Assembly (NCBI GenBank): GCA_000721375.1
Contig: JOGW01000028.1
Span: forward strand, 1 to 64,000
Direction of reading: 5' to 3'
DNA: 64,000 nucleotides
DNA from: Streptomyces sp. NRRL B-3428
GTDB lineage: Bacteria; Actinomycetota; Actinomycetes; Streptomycetales; Streptomycetaceae
The translations under genes and the position numbers were made by a program. This document shows, in pieces, positions 19,637 to 28,898 of the stretch. The stretch's first letter is position 1. Each line of letters begins with the position of its first letter. Under the pieces are notes generated by a model that did no database searches, was not told the DNA's origin, and was given only the letters and a program-made list of their open reading frames with translations.

Positions 19637-19870
19637 CTACGTGAGGTCGAACTCCCCATCCCGAGCCCCCAACACAAACGCCCGCCACTCCGCCTCCGTA
19701 TACCGAAGGACCGTGGCCGGGTCCACCGAGGAGCGCATGGCGACGCCGCCGCCCGGCAAGTAGGCGATCTCGACGCGTTCCGGGGCCGTTTCCGTGCCGG
19801 GTGGGCTGAGCCACTCCACACCCGAGATGTCGAGTGCGTAGAGCTCGTCCTTTTCCTGCTGCGTGCCCAT
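19637..19870 (-). CDS. DUF397-domain protein
   Basis: 77 residues showing the DUF397 pattern: W near the front (VEWLSPPG), AYLPGGGVAMRSSVDP, then LRYTEAEWRAFVLGARDGEFD. In streptomycetes these small proteins usually lie next to, and bind, an XRE-type helix-turn-helix regulator (the WhiJ/BldB-like systems). No such regulator gene is adjacent, so this copy is an orphan within the secretion locus. Minus strand, convergent with the lipoprotein gene. Confidence 0.85.
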   Translation of the reverse strand: MGTQQEKDELYALDISGVEWLSPPGTETAPERVEIAYLPGGGVAMRSSVDPATVLRYTEAEWRAFVLGARDGEFDLT

Positions 19871-19966
19871 GCCCGTCTCCCCTTCGGGTGAAATGTTCTC
19901 GGCAGTGCGGTGCCACGGGTCATGTTGCCCCGCCGGCCCCGCCGGGCAGGGCTGAACGCGGAAAGT

Positions 19967-20686
19967 TCAGTCCATGCGGCGAGCGATGCCGAGGAGGCCC
20001 GACTCCGCGTCGGTGCCCGTGGTCATGACCCACTGGCGGTCCGCTCCCGCGCACCACAGCGTGACGCCGTCCGCGAGTGTCGGGAGGGCTTCCACCTCCG
20101 CCGCGCTCAGGCCCAGGATCTTGCCGATCTGTTCCGCTTCGCCCGGCGAGACCCGCTGTACGCCCACCAGCGCCGAGTTGCGCATCAGGCGCGGCGCCAC
20201 CGGGCTCATGTACGGGAGGAGGGTGAGGACCGATTGCCACGGGGAGGCGACAACTCGGCCTCGCGGCGGGCGCATTCCGCAGTCGCGGACCACCACGACG
20301 GGGCTGCCGACTGTGGCGCCGGTCGGCGGGACGCGGCCCACCCCGTGCAGCGTGATGCATTCCAGGCCTGCGCCGGCCGCTTGGGCGAGGGTCGTCCAGG
20401 CCTGGGCGCGGCCCGTTTCCACGGCCACCCGCGCGCCCGTGCCCGCCGCGCGGAGCGCCAGGACCTGGGCGGTCCACAGGCCGCCGATCAGCAACACCTC
20501 GTACGGGACGGGGCGGTGGAAGCCGATCATCTGCGGGCGGCCCTCGGCGTCGTCGCCGATCACCACCCCGTCGTCGCCGACGGGAAGGGTCAGGGCGCCG
20601 AGGTCGTCGAGCGGCATGGCGTGGCCCGGGTGGCGGGGGCCGAGCAGACCGCGCAGCCGTCCGGGGACGGTCAGAGGTGAGGTCAT
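19967..20686 (-). CDS. Type VII locus-associated protein of unknown function
   Basis: 239 residues, soluble, with no signal peptide. It starts inside the eccE stop (ATGA overlap), so it is translationally coupled to a core secretion gene. It shows an alternating alpha/beta pattern, with a possible nucleotide-type segment, VLLIGGLWTAQVLALRAAGTG, near residues 64-84. I recognise no named family. Streptomyces ESX loci often carry a gene in this position. Confidence 0.7.
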   Translation of the reverse strand: MTSPLTVPGRLRGLLGPRHPGHAMPLDDLGALTLPVGDDGVVIGDDAEGRPQMIGFHRPVPYEVLLIGGLWTAQVLALRAAGTGARVAVETGRAQAWTTLAQAAGAGLECITLHGVGRVPPTGATVGSPVVVVRDCGMRPPRGRVVASPWQSVLTLLPYMSPVAPRLMRNSALVGVQRVSPGEAEQIGKILGLSAAEVEALPTLADGVTLWCAGADRQWVMTTGTDAESGLLGIARRMD

Positions 20687-22017
20687 CGGGCGCCTCCCAG
20701 GGGCAACGTGGCGAGGACTCCGGGGACCTGTTCGCGATCAAGGCGGACCAGGCCGACCTTCGCCGAGCGGGCCGCTGCTTCGAGTGAACGGCGCACGTTC
20801 ACCAGGTCGTTGTCCGAGCCGCCGGTGATGCGCACATGCCCGTTCACCGTCATCGAACGGCGGTGGTCACCGCGGCGGACGGTCAGGCTGAAGGTCGTCG
20901 CGTACGCCGGGATGGAGGTCAGCAGGGACACCAGACGCGGCAACGGCGTGGCCGCGCGGCCGAGTTCGGGCCAGCGGCCCACCGCGTACGTGGTGTGCCA
21001 GCGGTCGTCGCAGCGCCAGACGCGTGCGGTCTCGGCCGTACGCCGCTGCGGTGCGGTGTCCGGGCGAGTGGCGCGGGCCGCGAGCATCGGGTTGGCGCAG
21101 GCGGAGGTGGCGAGCGTGGAGTTGAGTTCGTCCTGGTCCAGGACCGTGGCACGGAAGCCCGCGCCCGTGATGCGGCTGGCGATGTGGTCGGCGGCGCGGA
21201 CCAGACAGCGCTGGGCGCCTTCGATGCCGCCGCCGCGGGCCGCGACGGCCTCCGCGCACAGCTCGGGGTCCAGCTTCAGTGCGACCCAGGTCATACGCAG
21301 GGCCGGTGCGCCGGTCTGCTGCTGCAGCGGTGCGTACGAGAGGCGCGCCACCGACTGCTGCGGCAGATGAGGAGCCGGGGCCGAGCGGACCTGCTGCACC
21401 AACTGGGCCGATTCCAGGACGATGTCATCGACTTCGAGAGCGTCGGCCAGGAGCGGCAAGGGGAGGGCGCGGGCGCCGAACGCGGGGCGAAGTGACTCTC
21501 CCCCGGCCTCCACGCGTACGACCGCGGTCAGGAACGTGCCGTCGCCGAGCATGCCCACCGTGCGGCGGTCGCGGTCCACGTAAGTGTGCGCAGCCAGGCC
21601 GGGAACGCATTCGACGGCCGGTGCGAGCTGGGGATCGACACCCGGCACGACCGGCTCCGCGGCGAGGCTCCGGCGTGCGCGGAAGGCCGAGACGGTGGCG
21701 GCCCAGTCCTGCAGAGCGTGTCCCCGGCGCCGTATCACCGCGAGCAGGACCAGAACGACGGCGAGGGCGAGCGCCGGGATCAGCCACAGATCGCCGAGGA
21801 CCGCACCCACCGCGGCGACGGCGAGGGCGGCCTCGATCAGGACGAGCTGGCGCAGTTGGAAGGGGCCGAGCCGGCCCGTTCGCGAACGCGGACGCAGCTG
21901 GGTCTTCGCGGCGGGGGCCGTGGGGCGGGCGGGCGCGGCATTGCTCCGTTGCCCTCGGGAACGCGCGGTGGCGCCCGCGGTGGCGCGTCCGGTGCGGTCG
22001 CGCGTCGCTGTGCTCAT
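20683..22017 (-). CDS. eccE: Type VII secretion protein EccE
   Basis: A 444-residue ESX membrane component. After a basic, Ala/Arg-rich N-terminus come two adjacent transmembrane helices (about residues 56-95, from LVLIEAALAVAAVGAVLG to ALALAVVLVLLAVI). A large soluble domain typical of EccE follows, including RVWRCDDRWHTTYAVGRWPE. ATG 22017 has GGGGGAG upstream; the longer upstream reading is rejected. It is divergent from eccB and coupled to the downstream unknown gene. Confidence 0.88.
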   Translation of the reverse strand: MSTATRDRTGRATAGATARSRGQRSNAAPARPTAPAAKTQLRPRSRTGRLGPFQLRQLVLIEAALAVAAVGAVLGDLWLIPALALAVVLVLLAVIRRRGHALQDWAATVSAFRARRSLAAEPVVPGVDPQLAPAVECVPGLAAHTYVDRDRRTVGMLGDGTFLTAVVRVEAGGESLRPAFGARALPLPLLADALEVDDIVLESAQLVQQVRSAPAPHLPQQSVARLSYAPLQQQTGAPALRMTWVALKLDPELCAEAVAARGGGIEGAQRCLVRAADHIASRITGAGFRATVLDQDELNSTLATSACANPMLAARATRPDTAPQRRTAETARVWRCDDRWHTTYAVGRWPELGRAATPLPRLVSLLTSIPAYATTFSLTVRRGDHRRSMTVNGHVRITGGSDNDLVNVRRSLEAAARSAKVGLVRLDREQVPGVLATLPLGGAR

Positions 22018-22223
22018 CGGCGCGTACTCCCCCTTGTGTCCGTATTTGCCGCATATCGCTTGCCAGTTGGGACGGGCGCTCACCCTACCCGAGCCCTGCC
22101 CGGGCCCCACCTGGGCACAGGCAGGCGACCGCCTACAGGCATAGTAGGGGTCCGGTACGACAGTCAGCTCCTGGGTCGCGTGTGGGACCCTGGTCGCCCG
22201 ACGGGGAGAGGGGCACAGAGCAA
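22018..22223. promoter_or_regulatory. Divergent eccE/eccB promoter region
   Basis: 206 bases between two oppositely directed core secretion genes. TAGTAG at about 22143-22148 is a possible -10 for eccB, but no convincing -35 precedes it. No coding sequence is supported here. Confidence 0.35.
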
Positions 22224-23741
22224 ATGGCATCACGGCGGGACGAACTTAACGCCTACACCTTCGCGAAGCGGAGGCTCGTGGCACAGTTCCTGCAGCCCAA
22301 CCCGTCGGGCACCGAGGAAGGCGCACCGAAACCGCTGCGTGCGGTGATGCCGGGGGCGATCGTCGGGGTCGTGGTGCTCGCGGTGTTCGGGGCCTGGGGG
22401 ATGTTCAAGCCGGTGGCGCCCAAGGGATGGGATACGCCCGGCGAGAACGTGATCGTGGCCGACAAGTCGACCACGCGTTATGTCGTTCTGAAGACCGACG
22501 GCAAGGTACAGCTCCACCCGGTCCTCAACATGGCCTCCGCCAAGCTGCTCCTGAACCCCGACAAGGACAAGGTCATCACGGTCAAGGAGGAGCTGCTCGA
22601 CAAGAGCCCGCTGCACCACGGCCCGACCATCGGCATTCCGTACGCCCCCGACCGGCTCCCCGACCCGAAGGACGCCGGCGCAGCCAAGCGCTGGGCGGTG
22701 TGCGAGCGGCCAGGTCAGGGCGGGCGCACCCAGAAGGCGACCTTCGTCTTCGCCGAGCGCGAGGAGAAGGAGACCGAGGGGCGCGAGCGGCTGCGGGCCG
22801 GTGAGTTGCTCTATGTGGAAGGTCCGGCGCCGCAGAGCACCCGCTATGTCGTCGACCGCGAGGGCACCGCGTACCCCGTCGACAAGGCGGACCGCGTCCT
22901 GATGCAGACGCTCGTGGGCAGCGACAGGGTGCCGCAGAAGGTGTCGGCCGACTGGCTGGCCACCCTGCACCCGGGCGGTCAGGTGAGGACTCCCGTCCTG
23001 CCGGACGCCCCGGGCACCGCCTCCTCCGTGGCCGGTGGCTACAAGGTGGGCATGGTCCTCAAGGCGGCCAACGCCGCCGAGGAGCAGCAGTACGTGGTGC
23101 TCAAGGACCGGCTCGCCCCGGTGACGGACTTCATGGCGAAGCTGCTGCTCAACAGCGAGGCTCTCGCGCCGCTCGACCAGAACGGCAAGCCGGAGGAGGT
23201 CAGCGTCGGCGAGATCGCACAGCCCGGTGCCGCGTTCGGCGACAAGCTGAACTGGCCCGATGACGCTCCTGACCCGGTCAACGAAGCGAGCACCACGGCC
23301 GGCAGTCGCAACACGGTCTGCAGTGTGCTGCGCGGCGTCGGCGACAACGGGCGGACGACGCTGAGCACTTGGGCGGGCGACGCCTATCCGAAGGCCCTCG
23401 CCAACGGGGGCAGCAGCGCGTATGTCACACCTGGTTCGGGTCTGCTGTTCCGGCAGATCAAGGGCTCCGACACGAAGTCAGGCTTCCTCTTCCTCGTCAC
23501 CGACACCGGTCTTCGCTACGCGATGCAGTCCAACGGCGACACCGCCACGGACGATGCGGGCATCGGCGAGTCCGGCTCCAAGGAACAGCAGGAGCAGGCG
23601 ATGAACGAGGCCGCGCAGGCGCAGAACCGCCTCGGATACAAGGGTGTCGACCCCACCCCGGTCCCCGCGGAGTGGTCCACGTTCCTGCCCACGGGTCCGC
23701 GCCTTTCGACGGGTGCGGCACGTCAGCCCCAGGGCTCGTGA
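22224..23741 (+). CDS. eccB: Type VII secretion protein EccB
   Basis: 505 residues from ATG 22224. EccB is the ESX component with one membrane helix and a large extracytoplasmic domain. The N-terminus MASRRDELNAYTFAKRRLVA is the family hallmark and is followed by a single helix (VMPGAIVGVVVLAVFGAWG, about residues 41-59). The R/beta-repeat ectodomain has the conserved VCS/VCE cysteines near the WAVCE and NTVCSVL segments. It lies ten bases upstream of mycP, forming an eccB-mycP operon. Confidence 0.95.
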   Translation: MASRRDELNAYTFAKRRLVAQFLQPNPSGTEEGAPKPLRAVMPGAIVGVVVLAVFGAWGMFKPVAPKGWDTPGENVIVADKSTTRYVVLKTDGKVQLHPVLNMASAKLLLNPDKDKVITVKEELLDKSPLHHGPTIGIPYAPDRLPDPKDAGAAKRWAVCERPGQGGRTQKATFVFAEREEKETEGRERLRAGELLYVEGPAPQSTRYVVDREGTAYPVDKADRVLMQTLVGSDRVPQKVSADWLATLHPGGQVRTPVLPDAPGTASSVAGGYKVGMVLKAANAAEEQQYVVLKDRLAPVTDFMAKLLLNSEALAPLDQNGKPEEVSVGEIAQPGAAFGDKLNWPDDAPDPVNEASTTAGSRNTVCSVLRGVGDNGRTTLSTWAGDAYPKALANGGSSAYVTPGSGLLFRQIKGSDTKSGFLFLVTDTGLRYAMQSNGDTATDDAGIGESGSKEQQEQAMNEAAQAQNRLGYKGVDPTPVPAEWSTFLPTGPRLSTGAARQPQGS

Positions 23742-23751
23742 GGGGCATCCG

Positions 23752-25017
23752 GTGACGTACTCGATCAGGCGCCTTGTGAACGGTACGGCGGCGACGCTGC
23801 TCACCTGCGTCGGGCTCCCGCTGACGGCCGCCTCTCCCGCGGCGGCGGACTCTCCCTCCGATACGGCGGGCCAGTGCTCGTTCCCCGGCAAGCCCTACGA
23901 GGGCCGGCCCTGGGCACTGCAGCGCGTACTGCTCGACGAGTTGTGGAAGCAGTCCACCGGCAAGGGCGTACGGGTGGCCGTGATCGACACGGGCGTCGAC
24001 GTCAGGAACAAGCAGCTCAAGTCGGCCGTGGACGTACGCGCGGGCAAGAACTTCATCCCGAAGGACGCCAAGGACGAGCAGGGCAACAAGCTCGAACGCG
24101 GCAACGAGCGCGGCACGGACGACGTCGTGGGGCACGGCACCAAGGTGGCCGGAATCATCGCGGCCCGTCCCACCAAGGGCACGGGTTTCGTGGGCCTCGC
24201 GCCCGCGGCCACGATCATCCCGATCCAGCACAACGACGCGGACGGGAACGGGAACGCCGCCACTTTGGCCACGGCCATCCGCTACTCGGTGGACACAGCG
24301 AAGGCGGACGTCCTCAATATCTCGCAGGACACGGTCAATCCGATCGCGGGCGACTCCGTCCTGGAGGACGCGGTGAAGTACGCGCTCGAAAAGGGCGTGG
24401 TCGTCGTGGCGTCGGCCGGCAACGACGGTGTGGGCGGCAACGTCAAGGAGACCTACCCCGCGGCCTTCGACGGCGTACTGGCCGTCGCCTCGTCGGACCG
24501 CAACAACGAACGTGCGGCCTTCTCGCAGTCCGGTGAGTTCGTGGGGGTCGCGGCGCCCGGTGTGGACATGGTCTCGACGGTCCCCGGCGGCGGGCACTGC
24601 GCGGACAACGGCACGAGTTTCTCCGCGCCTTACGTGGCCGGGGTGGCGGCGCTGATCAAGGCGAAGCATCCGAGCTGGACCCCGCGCCAGATCGTGGCGC
24701 AGATCGAGCAGACCGCGGAACGGTCCATCGCGGGCCATGACCGCTTGGTGGGCTGGGGAGTTGTCGACCCGGTGCGCGCTCTCACGGAGGACGGCGAGCC
24801 GCTCGACGCTCCCGTCGCCCATGAGGGTGTCACCGCGGCCCAGGCGCCGGAGCCCGGCGAGTTGGTGATGGGCGAGACGGCAGAGGAACGCAACGCCCGC
24901 CTCGGCACGTATGTCGTGATCGGCGGTGGGGTCCTGGTGGCCGCTGTTGCCGGTGGTGCGGTGGCGTATCGCGATTCCCGTCGGCGTGCGGGGCGCGTCT
25001 CGGGCGCCGAGACGTAA
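23752..25017 (+). CDS. mycP: Mycosin, subtilisin-type ESX protease
   Basis: A 421-residue membrane-anchored S8 serine protease of the ESX system. It has a signal peptide, the catalytic triad Asp79 (VIDTGVD), His128 (GHGTKVAG) and Ser289 (GTSFSAPYVAG), the oxyanion Asn motif ASAGNDG, and a C-terminal helix (YVVIGGGVLVAAVAGGAVAY) followed by basic residues. GTG at 23752 has AGGGG upstream. Mycosins stabilise the ESX membrane complex as well as cleaving substrates. A second copy lies at 27575. Confidence 0.94.
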   Translation: MTYSIRRLVNGTAATLLTCVGLPLTAASPAAADSPSDTAGQCSFPGKPYEGRPWALQRVLLDELWKQSTGKGVRVAVIDTGVDVRNKQLKSAVDVRAGKNFIPKDAKDEQGNKLERGNERGTDDVVGHGTKVAGIIAARPTKGTGFVGLAPAATIIPIQHNDADGNGNAATLATAIRYSVDTAKADVLNISQDTVNPIAGDSVLEDAVKYALEKGVVVVASAGNDGVGGNVKETYPAAFDGVLAVASSDRNNERAAFSQSGEFVGVAAPGVDMVSTVPGGGHCADNGTSFSAPYVAGVAALIKAKHPSWTPRQIVAQIEQTAERSIAGHDRLVGWGVVDPVRALTEDGEPLDAPVAHEGVTAAQAPEPGELVMGETAEERNARLGTYVVIGGGVLVAAVAGGAVAYRDSRRRAGRVSGAET

Positions 25018-25164
25018 CCGTCGCTTCGCTCTCTTCGCGGTTTCTTCGCAGTCCTGTTACGGGAGCGACGCCGGCGGACGGTCAAATCGGACGGGTCGGA
25101 TCATGCCTGGCATGACGGCCGCTCTCAGTGGCCGGTAAGGGAAGTTACGTGACGGGGAAGACAG

Positions 25165-25193
25165 TTGGTGCTGTCGTAGGCAGTGGATAGAGT
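25165..25193 (+). promoter_or_regulatory. Promoter for the 25274-27549 pair
   Basis: TTGGTG and TAGAGT separated by 17 bases, about 80 bases upstream of the gene at 25274. A good housekeeping-type match in a 256-base gap after mycP that otherwise holds nothing. Confidence 0.5.
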
Positions 25194-25273
25194 GGTCATC
25201 ATGCGGTAGTTGGTATTCGCGTTACTGCTATCGCAATGACTTACCAGCGGTGCAAACGGGGAGGGCGAGCAGC

Positions 25274-25795
25274 GTGCTGTTGAGCGACGGGGGCGGGGGC
25301 GGGGTTCCCGCGAACGGCGGGTCCGGTGACTTGGAGAAGGGCGTCGGGGCGCTCAAGCGTTTCCAGTCCAAGGTCAATGCGCTGCTCGCCGACCTCGAGA
25401 CCAGCGCTGCCGGCAGTACGAAGGTGGCGGAGCAGCAGGTCAAGCGGACCGCGTTCAGCGGGGCCAACGTGCCGTTCGCCGAGGCTGACGGCTTCTTCAC
25501 GCAGTACAACCGCGTCCACGGGTCCCTGGTGAAGCTCTCGCGCTCACTGGGTGATCAGATCGAGATGCTGCAGATCGCCGTGCACGCGTCCGAGGTGGGT
25601 TACGACAACCTCGATGAGGATCTGCGGCGGCGGTTCTACGCGATTCAGACGCGGGTGGAGGCTGAGCGGGAGAGGGCTGCGGCGGCGGCGAAGCGGACGG
25701 ACAGCAGCTCGGAAAGCGGCTCGGCCGGCGCAGGCTCGACCAACGACGGCTCGGTCAACCATGGCAAGTCGGCCGAGACTACGGACATGGGGTGA
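25274..25795 (+). CDS. Small helical type VII-associated protein
   Basis: 173 residues (GTG 25274, GGGAGGG upstream). An early Gly-rich stretch is followed by two long helices of about residues 20-60 and 75-135, then an acidic, Ser-rich tail. The fold impression is a WXG100-like helical hairpin, but no WxG turn is present; AFSGANVPFAEAD sits where the turn would be. It overlaps the next gene by GTGA. The pair recalls mycobacterial PE/PPE or Esp pairs in size and coupling, but sequence similarity is not evident. Confidence 0.6.
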   Translation: MLLSDGGGGGVPANGGSGDLEKGVGALKRFQSKVNALLADLETSAAGSTKVAEQQVKRTAFSGANVPFAEADGFFTQYNRVHGSLVKLSRSLGDQIEMLQIAVHASEVGYDNLDEDLRRRFYAIQTRVEAERERAAAAAKRTDSSSESGSAGAGSTNDGSVNHGKSAETTDMG

Positions 25796-27549
25796 CGGAC
25801 GTGAGTGACGAGAGCCAGCCCGAGTCGGCTGCCGGCAGCAAGCCTGCAGCCGAGCCCAAGGCCGCTACGGAGCCGCCGAAGGAACTCACGCCCGAGGAGT
25901 ACAGCAAGAAGTACGAGACGGAGCAGGCCGAGGGCGCGGCCAACATCCATGCTGTGCACGGCGTTTCGGACGTCATGACGAAGTTTCAGGAGATGCTGCC
26001 GTTCGGGGGCGGCAGTCCTGGTGGCATGTTCGGCAAGACCGACTTCGACGACCATCCGCTCAACTCCATGCTCGACCTGATCCAGCAGGCAAATCCGAGT
26101 GACCTCCAGCACGCCGGCGATGCCCTGATCAAGGCCAAGGACAAGCTCAACGAGGCGGCCGAGGAGCTCGACCAGTACGTCACGACGGTCGCGTGGGAGG
26201 GCGAAGGCGCGGAGGAGTTCCGTCGCTACGGACGAGCGCTGGCCCAGCACGCGTGGTCGGTCGGCACGTTCGCCAATTCGGCGGGCACGCAGATGAAGAC
26301 GGCGAGCACCGGGCTCGCATCGGTGCAGGGAGCCATGCCTCCGCGGGACGACCGGCCGGTCGAGAAGCGGCCGGAGAAGTTCGACCCCGCGGAACAGGTC
26401 GCGGACAACGCGGAGTATCAGAAGGCACTGAAGGCTGAGGAGAATCGCCAAGAGGCGATCACTCAGATGAATCGGGTGGCTTCGTTCTACGCGGTTTCTG
26501 AGGAGATGTTGGCGGGGCAGGAGGTGCCGGCGTTTCCGGAGGGGTTGCAGGCGGCGGTTCCGCCACCTTCTGGCGACTTCACGCCTGGCGGTGGGGCGAA
26601 CACGAGTACAGGCGCCGCCGCTGCTTCGCGGGCTAGCGGCGAGGGAACACCATCCGAATCGGCTGTCGGCACTGCTCCAACGGTTGGCACCGCAGTTGGA
26701 GGTACTGCCACGCCGGCACCGCAGCAGAACGTATCCATGGGGATCGACAGCGTGGCTGCGCCGCCCGCGCCGACCACAGCCACCGGCCCCACTCCTCCCC
26801 CTACCACCTCCACCAGCGGGCCAACAAACGGATTCCCTCCGTTCGCGACTGGTCCTGTGAACCCGGTACAGATGGGAACAGGACGCCCGACGAGCACGGT
26901 TGGTACGTCCCGCCCCACCGGGCCGATCGGCCGTCCCAGCACCACCGGGACAAGCGGTCCGACAACTGGCCGCTCTCCTGGAATCACCGGCCGCCCGACT
27001 TCCGTCGGCACCGGCCAGACCACGTCCGGGCGGTCGAACCCTGTCGGCCGGCCGGGGATTGTGGGCGGTACTCCGGCAGCCAAGCCTGCTGGGGGCACCG
27101 GACAGACAGCGCCCTTGGGGCGCGCTGGGGCGAGCGGGATCCGCGGCGGTACTCCGAACGGCATCATGGGCGGTTCGCCTCAGCGCGCGGGCACGGGATC
27201 CGCTTCGTCCCGGCTTCCTCGCGGCACCGTCGTCGGCGGGGAAGGATCTGGCACCGGGCGCGGCGTGGCCGCCAGGCCTGGGCAGTCCGGGGTCATCGGC
27301 TCCAATTCCGGCAACTCGCAACGCCCCGCTGGACGCGGCACCTCCAGCTCCAACGGAGTCGTCGGTACCCCCCGGGGCAGCAACACCGGTCGAGCAGGGG
27401 CTTCGTTCACGGCTGGCGGTGCAGGACTGGCCGGTAAGCGGCCGGACGAGGAAGAGCAGTCCTCGACCGCAAGGCCGGACTACCTGACGGAAGACGAAGA
27501 GACGTGGACGGCCCGGCGGCGCGGTGCAGTTCCGCCGGTGATCGACTAG
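25792..27549 (+). CDS. WXG-like protein with long Pro/Gly/Thr-rich tail
   Basis: 585 residues. The first 200 are helical and include WEGEG at residues 135-139, a WxG-type turn flanked by helices, as in ESX substrates. Residues about 250-585 are low complexity, with many Gly, Pro, Thr and Ser and short repeats such as TGRPT, GRPS and TTGTSGPT, like cell-surface or wall-spanning linkers. There is no signal peptide. It is coupled to the upstream 173-residue gene by a GTGA overlap. This is probably an exported or envelope-spanning PPE/Esp-type partner; an alternative GTG start lies nine bases later. Confidence 0.6.
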   Translation: MTDVSDESQPESAAGSKPAAEPKAATEPPKELTPEEYSKKYETEQAEGAANIHAVHGVSDVMTKFQEMLPFGGGSPGGMFGKTDFDDHPLNSMLDLIQQANPSDLQHAGDALIKAKDKLNEAAEELDQYVTTVAWEGEGAEEFRRYGRALAQHAWSVGTFANSAGTQMKTASTGLASVQGAMPPRDDRPVEKRPEKFDPAEQVADNAEYQKALKAEENRQEAITQMNRVASFYAVSEEMLAGQEVPAFPEGLQAAVPPPSGDFTPGGGANTSTGAAAASRASGEGTPSESAVGTAPTVGTAVGGTATPAPQQNVSMGIDSVAAPPAPTTATGPTPPPTTSTSGPTNGFPPFATGPVNPVQMGTGRPTSTVGTSRPTGPIGRPSTTGTSGPTTGRSPGITGRPTSVGTGQTTSGRSNPVGRPGIVGGTPAAKPAGGTGQTAPLGRAGASGIRGGTPNGIMGGSPQRAGTGSASSRLPRGTVVGGEGSGTGRGVAARPGQSGVIGSNSGNSQRPAGRGTSSSNGVVGTPRGSNTGRAGASFTAGGAGLAGKRPDEEEQSSTARPDYLTEDEETWTARRRGAVPPVID

Positions 27550-27574
27550 GTACGAGAAAGGCTCGGAAGTCAGG

Positions 27575-28852
27575 ATGACGCACGGTTTGAGACTGGGCTT
27601 CGGCGCGCGGAAGCGCCTTCCCCAGCGACGCTCACTGGTGGGCGCACTGGCCTCAACAGCCGCGGTGACGCTTGCTATTGGAGGGGCACCCGCACCTGCG
27701 ATGGCAGCAGACACCAAGTCCCAGCAGTGGTATCTCGATGCCATGCACGCAGATGAGATCTGGAAGACCTCAACTGGTGCGGGTGTCAAGATCGTCGTCA
27801 TCGACAGCGGAGTCAACTCATCAACGCCTGCCCTGAAGGGACAAGTCCTCGAAGGCTTTGATGCTTCCGAGATGAAAGGCGAAGCGACGGACGATTACTC
27901 GGGCCATGGAACGACCATGGCCGAGTTGATCGCCGGCACAGGAGCGGGCGGTGGCCTGAAGGGGCTTGCACCTGACTCCAAGATCGTCCCGATGCGCATC
28001 GCCGATACAGAGCAGCAGAATAAGCAGAAGGTGAACGCCTTCGACCTACGGGACGCTATTCGCGCCGCCGCCGACAGCGATGCCCAGATCATCAGCATCT
28101 CGTGGGGCGGAGACTACCTTCAAGCCGGACAACATGAGGCGATCCAGTACGCACAAAGTAAAGGGAAGTTGCTTTTTGCCGGAGTAGGCAATAACGCCAA
28201 GAAGGGTAACAAGAAGCAATATCCTGCCTCTTTCCCTGAGACTGTCGGCGTTGGAGCCATTGACCGAAGCGGTCAGGTCGCCGACTACTCCCAGCACGGC
28301 GATGTAGTCGACATCGCCGCACCCGGAAACGACATTCCCACCTGGTGCGACAACACCTTCAAGCGCTACTGCGACGGCGACGGCGGCACCAGCGCCGCCA
28401 CCGCCCTGGCCTCCGCCTCAGCCGCCCTCATCTGGTCCGCCCACCCTGACTGGACAGCCAACCAGGTCCTCCGGGTCATGATCGAGAGTGCCGCTCCGGC
28501 CAAGGGCGCCAAGGCCGGCTCGGTCAGCACCTATATCGGGCACGGGGTCATCCGCCCCAACGCCGCACTCAACCGCGGCCTGGGCAAGCCCGGTGACCCC
28601 GATATCAACCCGCTGACCAACGAGAAGACGCTCAACACAAAGGCCTCCCCCGCCCCTTCCGCATCTGCCTCGTCACAGGGGCATGAGGAAAAGGCCGATG
28701 ACAAGGTCTCGGTGGCAGGGTCGAGTGAAGACGCCGGGAGCGATGGAGATTCCGGGTCCGGGTCCGGTCTGCTCATCGGTGGTGGGGTCGCCGTAGTCGT
28801 CATCGCGGCGGCGGGCGCTTTTGCCGTCATCCGGAAGAGGCGCGCCGTCTGA
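27575..28852 (+). CDS. Second mycosin-like serine protease
   Basis: 425 residues, S8 family. It has a signal peptide ending near PAPAMA-A, and the triad Asp77 (VIDSGV), His111 (SGHGTT) and Ser273 (GGTSAATA) is intact. Asn206 lies in GVGNNAKKG. A pair of cysteines (258, 266) brackets a small loop. A Ser/Glu-rich linker leads to a C-terminal helix (GLLIGGGVAVVVIAAAGAFAVI). It is clearly diverged from the mycosin at 23752. Base composition of its middle part (around 28,140-28,230) is noticeably A/T-richer than its surroundings. It may process the adjacent substrates. Confidence 0.9.
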   Translation: MTHGLRLGFGARKRLPQRRSLVGALASTAAVTLAIGGAPAPAMAADTKSQQWYLDAMHADEIWKTSTGAGVKIVVIDSGVNSSTPALKGQVLEGFDASEMKGEATDDYSGHGTTMAELIAGTGAGGGLKGLAPDSKIVPMRIADTEQQNKQKVNAFDLRDAIRAAADSDAQIISISWGGDYLQAGQHEAIQYAQSKGKLLFAGVGNNAKKGNKKQYPASFPETVGVGAIDRSGQVADYSQHGDVVDIAAPGNDIPTWCDNTFKRYCDGDGGTSAATALASASAALIWSAHPDWTANQVLRVMIESAAPAKGAKAGSVSTYIGHGVIRPNAALNRGLGKPGDPDINPLTNEKTLNTKASPAPSASASSQGHEEKADDKVSVAGSSEDAGSDGDSGSGSGLLIGGGVAVVVIAAAGAFAVIRKRRAV

Positions 28853-28898
28853 CCGGCGGCGGCGTCAATCAGCAATTCCCTAGAAAAGGAGAGTCGCC

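Noticed and set aside
25645-27816. 723-residue minus-strand frame opposite the Pro/Gly-rich gene
   Set aside because: Runs across gene boundaries of three good plus-strand genes and has no family features.
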